Shown here: positions 59,940 to 64,000 of the stretch, in pieces
How positions within the stretch are numbered: position 1 is the stretch's first letter
Layout: each line of letters starts with the position of its first letter
Origin: Microtetraspora niveoalba
GTDB lineage: Bacteria > Actinomycetota > Actinomycetes > Streptosporangiales > Streptosporangiaceae
Direction of reading: 5' to 3'
DNA length: 64,000 nucleotides
Assembly (NCBI RefSeq): GCF_001570405.1
Contig: NZ_BBYM01000009.1
Location: forward strand, 165,963-229,962
The notes under the pieces: generated by a model
Seen by the model: the letters and a program-made list of their open reading frames with translations, nothing else
What the model was told of the DNA's origin: nothing
Database searches by the model: none
Program-made: the position numbers and the translations under genes

Positions 59940-60803
59940 ATGACACGTCCCCCGCAGCGGCCGGGCGGCCGGGTCGGCGTCTTCGGCACGCTTTCGCACC
60001 TGGCCCTGGTCGTCTGGGCGATCCTGGTGATCTTCCCGATCATCTGGACGTTCCTCGGCTCCTTCAAGACCAACACCGAGATCTTCGGCGAGCACCCCCT
60101 GGGGCTGCCGGCCACCTTCCACTGGGACGCGTGGGGCCGGGCCTGGGCCAAGGCGCACATCGGCCAGTACCTGATCAACACCGTGATCGTGGTGGCCCTG
60201 TCCACCTTCTTCACGATGCTGCTCAGCTCGATGGCGGCGTACGTGCTGGCCCGCTACCGGTTCCCCGGCAGCAGGCTGATCTACCTGCTGTTCGTCTCCG
60301 GCCTGTCGTTCCCGGTCTTCCTCGCGCTGGTCCCGCTGTTCCTCACCGTGAAGAACCTCGGGCTGCTCGGCACGCACACCGGCGTGGTCATCGTCTACGT
60401 CGCGTACTCGCTGCCGTTCTCGGTGTTCTTCCTGACCGCGTTCTTCAAGACGCTGCCGACCACGGTGGCCGAGGCCGCGATGATGGACGGCGCCTCGCAC
60501 ACCCGCACGTTCTTCCAGGTCATGCTGCCGATGGCGAAGCCCGGCCTGATCAGCATCACGATCTTCAACATCCTGGGCCAGTGGAACCAGTACCTGCTGC
60601 CGATCGTGCTGCTGCCGGGCAACGCCCAGGACAAGTGGCTGATCACCCAGGGCATCGCCAACATCTCCACCAACGCCGGCTACGAGGCCGACTGGGCGGG
60701 GCTGTTCGCGGCGCTCAGCATGGCGATCATCCCGATGCTGATCGTCTACATCGTCTTCCAGCGGCAGATCCAGTCGGGGCTGACCGCGGGCGCGCTGAAA
60801 TAG
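59940..60803 (+). CDS. ngcG: Sugar ABC importer permease (NgcG-like)
   Basis: 287 aa, ATG at 59940, two nt after the ngcF stop. Six helices, MalG type, EAA loop EAAMMDGASHTRTFFQVMLP. Forms the channel with NgcF. Last gene of the importer operon; no ATPase follows. Confidence 0.85.
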   Translation: MTRPPQRPGGRVGVFGTLSHLALVVWAILVIFPIIWTFLGSFKTNTEIFGEHPLGLPATFHWDAWGRAWAKAHIGQYLINTVIVVALSTFFTMLLSSMAAYVLARYRFPGSRLIYLLFVSGLSFPVFLALVPLFLTVKNLGLLGTHTGVVIVYVAYSLPFSVFFLTAFFKTLPTTVAEAAMMDGASHTRTFFQVMLPMAKPGLISITIFNILGQWNQYLLPIVLLPGNAQDKWLITQGIANISTNAGYEADWAGLFAALSMAIIPMLIVYIVFQRQIQSGLTAGALK

Positions 60804-60837
60804 CGCGGCACACCCGTCTCGTGATCTCCTTGTCCGC

Positions 60838-61098
60838 ATGGGCGAACCGACCACGTGGCAGACCGACGGCGACACGCTCCGCAGGACCGTGACCGCTCCC
60901 GACTTCCGTACCGCCATCGCGATCGTGAACGAGATCGCGGAGGAGGCGGAGAAGATGAACCACCATCCCGACATCGACATCAGGTGGCGCACCCTGCACC
61001 TCGCGCTCACCACCCACGACGCGGGCGGCCTGACCGAGCTGGACCACACGCTCGCCGCCCGCATCGACGAGATCGCGGCCGCGCACGGGGCGGCGTGA
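60838..61098 (+). CDS. Pterin-4a-carbinolamine dehydratase-like protein
   Basis: 86 aa, ATG start. Single DCoH/PCD fold: active-site His pair and partner in EKMNHHPDIDIRWRTLHLAL, then TTHDAGGLTELDHTLA. The enzyme dehydrates 4a-hydroxytetrahydropterin during pterin recycling. No aromatic amino acid hydroxylase is nearby, so a pterin role is inferred from family only. Confidence 0.9.
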   Translation: MGEPTTWQTDGDTLRRTVTAPDFRTAIAIVNEIAEEAEKMNHHPDIDIRWRTLHLALTTHDAGGLTELDHTLAARIDEIAAAHGAA

Positions 61099-61112
61099 TC
61101 TCCCGCTGACCG

Positions 61113-61934
61113 TCAGTCGAACAGACCGGGCGGCGGCACGGGCGAGACGACCGGTTCGCCGTCCCTGATCGGGGCGGCGCCGGCGACGAAGTTCGTCAGC
61201 TCCCTGCCGTACAGGCAGCGGGCCTGGGTGAGGCCGCCCGCGCCCCGCCGGGTGACCGCCTCGACGGGCAGTTCCCCGGGCGACGCCGCCACGATCAGGT
61301 TGCCGAAGCGCCGGCCCCGCAGGATGCCGGGCTCGGCCAGCAGCAGGACGTGGCGGAACGCGCCGAGCACGGTGGCGAGCAGCCGCCGGGCGAACGGCAG
61401 GCCCTTCCCGTCGGCCACGTTGATCAGCAGCGTGCCGTCCGGGCGGAGGATCCGCCGCACCTCGGCCAGATATTCGGCGGTGGCCAGCTCGGCCGGCATC
61501 ACGGCGCCGGAGAACGCGTCGAGGACGAACAGGTCCGCGGACGCGTCGTCCAGCCCGGCGGCGGCCGTCCGCCCGTCGAGCACCCGCACCTTCAGCCGGG
61601 GCACCGACTTCAGCCGGAGCTGCTCGCGGACGAGCCGGACCAGCCCGGCGTCCGGCTCGATCACGATGTGCCGGGAGCCGGGCCGCGTCGCCGCGAGGTA
61701 GCGGGGCAGTGTGCAGGCCCCGCCGCCGACGTGCACGGTGTCGAGCGGCCCCTCGGGGAGGCAGCCGATCACCTCCGCCATCAGCCGCACGTAGTCGAAG
61801 TCGAGGTAGGTCGGGTCGGCCAGGTCCACGTACGACTGGGCGACGCCGCTCATGACGAGCATCCACCCGTCGGGCCGGTCGAGGTCCCGCAGGAGCTCGA
61901 CCTCGCCGTACGTCACGGGATAGCGGCCCTGCAC
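61113..61934 (-). CDS. Spermidine-synthase-like methyltransferase-fold protein
   Basis: 273 aa from GTG at 61934; TTG at 61946 is an alternative. Rossmann fold: TVHVGGGACTLPRYLAA, acidic IVIEPDAGLVRLVR, DLFVLDAFSGAVMPAELATAEYL, ILRPDGTLLINVADG. The N-terminus keeps the spermidine-synthase entry QSYVDLADPTYLDFDYVRLM. The aminopropyltransferase Asp in the LDAFSG motif is present. The polyamine substrate is not certain: stand-alone actinobacterial homologues often have unknown roles. Divergent from the PBP gene. Confidence 0.82.
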   Translation of the reverse strand: MQGRYPVTYGEVELLRDLDRPDGWMLVMSGVAQSYVDLADPTYLDFDYVRLMAEVIGCLPEGPLDTVHVGGGACTLPRYLAATRPGSRHIVIEPDAGLVRLVREQLRLKSVPRLKVRVLDGRTAAAGLDDASADLFVLDAFSGAVMPAELATAEYLAEVRRILRPDGTLLINVADGKGLPFARRLLATVLGAFRHVLLLAEPGILRGRRFGNLIVAASPGELPVEAVTRRGAGGLTQARCLYGRELTNFVAGAAPIRDGEPVVSPVPPPGLFD

Positions 61935-62007
61935 CGGTTCTCTCAACCTTTTGCCCCCTATGCGTGGTATATCGGGGGGAGCACTCCGACCCCCCAGGAG
62001 AAACCGT

Positions 62008-63651
62008 ATGCGCAGACGAGCGCTGCTCGCCCTCGTCGGGGTGGTCGTCGCCATCATCGTCACGAGCGTCACCGGGCTCGTCCTGCGGGCAAGGGACGAG
62101 GCCGGGGCCGGCCCCCACACCGAGCTCGTGATCGGGGCCCCGTCATCGCCGCCGCCGTCGCCGACGCCGGAGGAGCGGCGGGTGGAGGGCACCCCGGAGG
62201 AGACGGCCGCCACATACCTGGACGACTGGCGGACCGGCGACTACGAGTCGATGCGCGAGCTCGTGGACGAGCCGCCCGCCGACTTCGCCGACCGGCACCG
62301 CCTGCTCGACGACGCCGTCTCCGCCCGGCTCGTACGGCTCACGCCCGGCGAGGTCACCATGACCGGGCAGGACACGGCCGAGATGCGCTTCAGCGGGTCG
62401 CGGAAGGTCGCCGGATACGACGGCGCGTGGGACTTCACCTCCACGCTGCGGCTGGCCGTACGGGACCTGAGCTGGAAGGTGCTGTGGAGCCCGGCCGTGA
62501 TGCTCCCGGACCTGGCCGAGGGGGGCGAGCTGGTCCGGATCGACAAGCCGGTGTCCGCGACGCGCTTCCTCACCAAGGAGGGGCACGCGTTCCCGCACGA
62601 CAACTACGCCGAGCCGTACCTCTCGGAGCTCGGCACGAGGATCCCGCCGTCGCCCTCCGGGGTGGAGGTGGGCTGGACCGTCGAGATCAGGAACCCCGGG
62701 CAGCCGTCCCGGGTGCTGCTGGAGAAGGACGCCCCCGCGCCGAAGGGGACCAGGACCACGATCGAGGCGTTCACCCAGGGGGCCGCGGCCCGCGCGCTCG
62801 ACCCGGTCGACCGGCCGGCCGCGCTCGTCGCGGTGCGGCCGTCCACCGGCGAGGTGGTCGCGGTCGCCGACCGCCTCGGCGGCAGGGGCGCGTTCACCGG
62901 CAAGTACGCCCCGGGCTCCACCTTCAAGACCGTCACCGCCGCCGCGCTGCTGAACGGCGAGCTGACCGCCGACTCCCAGGTCCCCTGTCCCGCGACGTAC
63001 ACGATCCCGAACGGGCGGACCATCGAGAACTACCAGGGCAAGGACCACGGCACCGTCACGTTCCGTCAGGCGTACGCGCTGTCGTGCAACACGACGTTCG
63101 CGCAGCTCGCGGTCCAGAAGGTGAGCGCCGACCGGCTGGTGGAGCAGGCGGCCGCCTTCGGGTTCGGCGCGCGCCTGGCCACCGGCGTCGGGGGCACCTG
63201 CGGCAGCCTCACCCGGCCGGAGAACCCGGACGCGCTCGCCGAGGCCTCGTTCGGGCAGGGCACGGTGGAGGCGAGCCCGCTGTGCATGGCGACGGTCGCG
63301 GCGGCCGTGCAGAGCGGCGCCTGGCGGCCTCCGCGGCTGCTCCCGGCCGACGCGGCCGAGCGGGTGGAGGGGCACCCCCAGCCCGCGAGCGTCCCGCTGA
63401 GCGACGCGGCCGCGGCGGGGCTGCGGGCGCTGATGGGCGCGGTGACCACCGAGGGCACCGCGGCCGGCTCCGAGCTGCCCGGCGGCGTCTCCGGCAAGAC
63501 CGGCACCGCCGAGGACTGGCAGCGCGGCCCGGACCACGCCTGGTTCATCGGATACCAGGGCGACCTGGCGTTCGCCGTGTTCGTGGAGCACGGCGGCACC
63601 GGGCGGAACGCGGCGGTGCCGGTCGCGGCGAGGTTCCTCCGCGCGCTGTAG
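62008..63651 (+). CDS. Penicillin-binding protein, MecA_N-type transpeptidase
   Basis: 547 aa, ATG at 62008 seven nt after AGGAG. One N-terminal membrane anchor (RRALLALVGVVVAIIVTSVTG), then an NTF2-like MecA_N domain (about 55-165), a short linker region and the transpeptidase domain with Ser304-x-x-Lys307 (GSTFK), Ser359-Cys-Asn361 and Lys497-Thr-Gly. Crosslinks peptidoglycan outside the membrane. The classical dimerisation region (RGxIxDRNG) is not seen, so the linker is shorter than in most class B PBPs. Upstream of lat. Confidence 0.9.
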   Translation: MRRRALLALVGVVVAIIVTSVTGLVLRARDEAGAGPHTELVIGAPSSPPPSPTPEERRVEGTPEETAATYLDDWRTGDYESMRELVDEPPADFADRHRLLDDAVSARLVRLTPGEVTMTGQDTAEMRFSGSRKVAGYDGAWDFTSTLRLAVRDLSWKVLWSPAVMLPDLAEGGELVRIDKPVSATRFLTKEGHAFPHDNYAEPYLSELGTRIPPSPSGVEVGWTVEIRNPGQPSRVLLEKDAPAPKGTRTTIEAFTQGAAARALDPVDRPAALVAVRPSTGEVVAVADRLGGRGAFTGKYAPGSTFKTVTAAALLNGELTADSQVPCPATYTIPNGRTIENYQGKDHGTVTFRQAYALSCNTTFAQLAVQKVSADRLVEQAAAFGFGARLATGVGGTCGSLTRPENPDALAEASFGQGTVEASPLCMATVAAAVQSGAWRPPRLLPADAAERVEGHPQPASVPLSDAAAAGLRALMGAVTTEGTAAGSELPGGVSGKTGTAEDWQRGPDHAWFIGYQGDLAFAVFVEHGGTGRNAAVPVAARFLRAL

Positions 63652-63759
63652 CAAGGAGGTAGTAAAACATTCTCCAGAAGGTTCATTCGGCGGGAAACCC
63701 TTCACATTCGACCCCGGTCGTGAGGGAATCGTGTTGTCCCGGCTCAATGTGGAGGCGAC

Positions 63760-64000
63760 ATGGACCCGAACGCCGTGCACGAAGTCCTTGCCCGGCACCT
63801 GCTCGTCGACGGCTACCGGCTGGTGCTCGATCTGGACAGGAGTGCGGGCTCCTGGCTGGTCGACGCGCGCGACGGCCGGAGGTATCTCGACTTCTACACG
63901 TTCTTCGCCTCGTCGCCGATGGGGATGAACCCCTTCGCCGACGATCCCGAGTTCATGGCCCTGCTCGGACGCGTGGCCGCGAACAAGCCCGCCAACCCCG
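63760..64000 (+). CDS. lat: L-lysine 6-aminotransferase, 5' part
   Basis: The first 80 codons are visible; ATG at 63760 after GGAGG. RLVLDLDRSAGSWLVDARDGRRYLDFYTFFASSPMGMNP and ANKPANP match LAT, the PLP enzyme that turns lysine into a semialdehyde closing to piperideine-6-carboxylate. It works in lysine catabolism and, in some actinomycetes, as the first step of cephamycin synthesis; the window ends before context can decide. Confidence 0.85.
   Translation, partial: MDPNAVHEVLARHLLVDGYRLVLDLDRSAGSWLVDARDGRRYLDFYTFFASSPMGMNPFADDPEFMALLGRVAANKPANP

Noticed and set aside
1-64000. tRNA or rRNA genes and CRISPR arrays
   Set aside because: No cloverleaf with a GGTTCRA-type T loop outside coding sequence, no rRNA signature and no regular spacer array was found on reading; the tandem repeats lack spacers.

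Overview
The window reads as chromosome of a high-GC filamentous actinomycete, most likely of the Streptosporangiaceae group (inference from roughly 70 percent or higher GC, frequent GTG starts, ATGA/GTGA stop-start overlaps, and actinobacterial families such as DUF6493/SWIM, roadblock/LC7 clusters, ngcEFG and L-lysine 6-aminotransferase). No tRNA, rRNA, CRISPR array or intact insertion sequence was recognised.

Layout. 1-7.7 kb: a minus-strand block with a partial unknown gene, a CHAT-domain caspase-like protease, a degenerate class III cyclase-like protein and a Crp/Fnr regulator, divergent from a membrane M48-type metallopeptidase; this looks like a conflict or programmed-response signalling module. 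7.7-14.1 kb: ABC-F ATPase, a GNAT gene running into a NADAR remnant, a Ser/Gly/His-tailed protein and a first DUF6493 protein. 14.1-22.7 kb: DUF488 plus a Cys-containing partner in antisense overlap, a membrane protein, a two-component system, and an ECF sigma / zinc anti-sigma / ABC exporter operon. 22.8-33.3 kb: secreted S33 peptidase, AlkB-like dioxygenase, two fused gene remnants (SDR and leucine-rich repeat), a DUF6493-SWIM pair divergent from RecQ, and a phosphoribosyltransferase-hydrolase fusion.

33.3-44.7 kb is a catabolic regulon. A five-gene operon (semialdehyde dehydrogenase, extradiol dioxygenase, FAH-family enzyme, 3Fe-4S ferredoxin, ferredoxin reductase), a PuuD-like gamma-glutamyl hydrolase, a MarR regulator, an APC permease, an acetoacetate-decarboxylase-family enzyme, a glutamine-synthetase-like ligase and a cytochrome P450 are tied together by six copies of a 17-bp operator, consensus CRTTTGKWNNCRWACRA, in the three promoter regions. 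I infer uptake, gamma-glutamylation, P450 oxidation and meta-cleavage of an unidentified, probably aromatic, amine.

44.8-49.1 kb is accessory: a six-cysteine secreted peptide, a 550-bp patch with direct repeats and an IS605-like end hairpin, an unknown secreted protein, a seven-bladed YVTN propeller and a glutamine amidotransferase-like protein. 49.1-53.1 kb: MarR/MFS efflux pair and a cluster of three roadblock/LC7 proteins around a DUF4388-like protein without a GTPase. 53.3-64 kb: DUF523, DUF4032 and DUF885 genes, a class II aldolase divergent from an ngcEFG-type amino-sugar ABC importer with clear operators, a pterin dehydratase-like protein, a spermidine-synthase-like protein, a penicillin-binding protein and the start of lat. 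Short tandem repeats recur at gene ends throughout.
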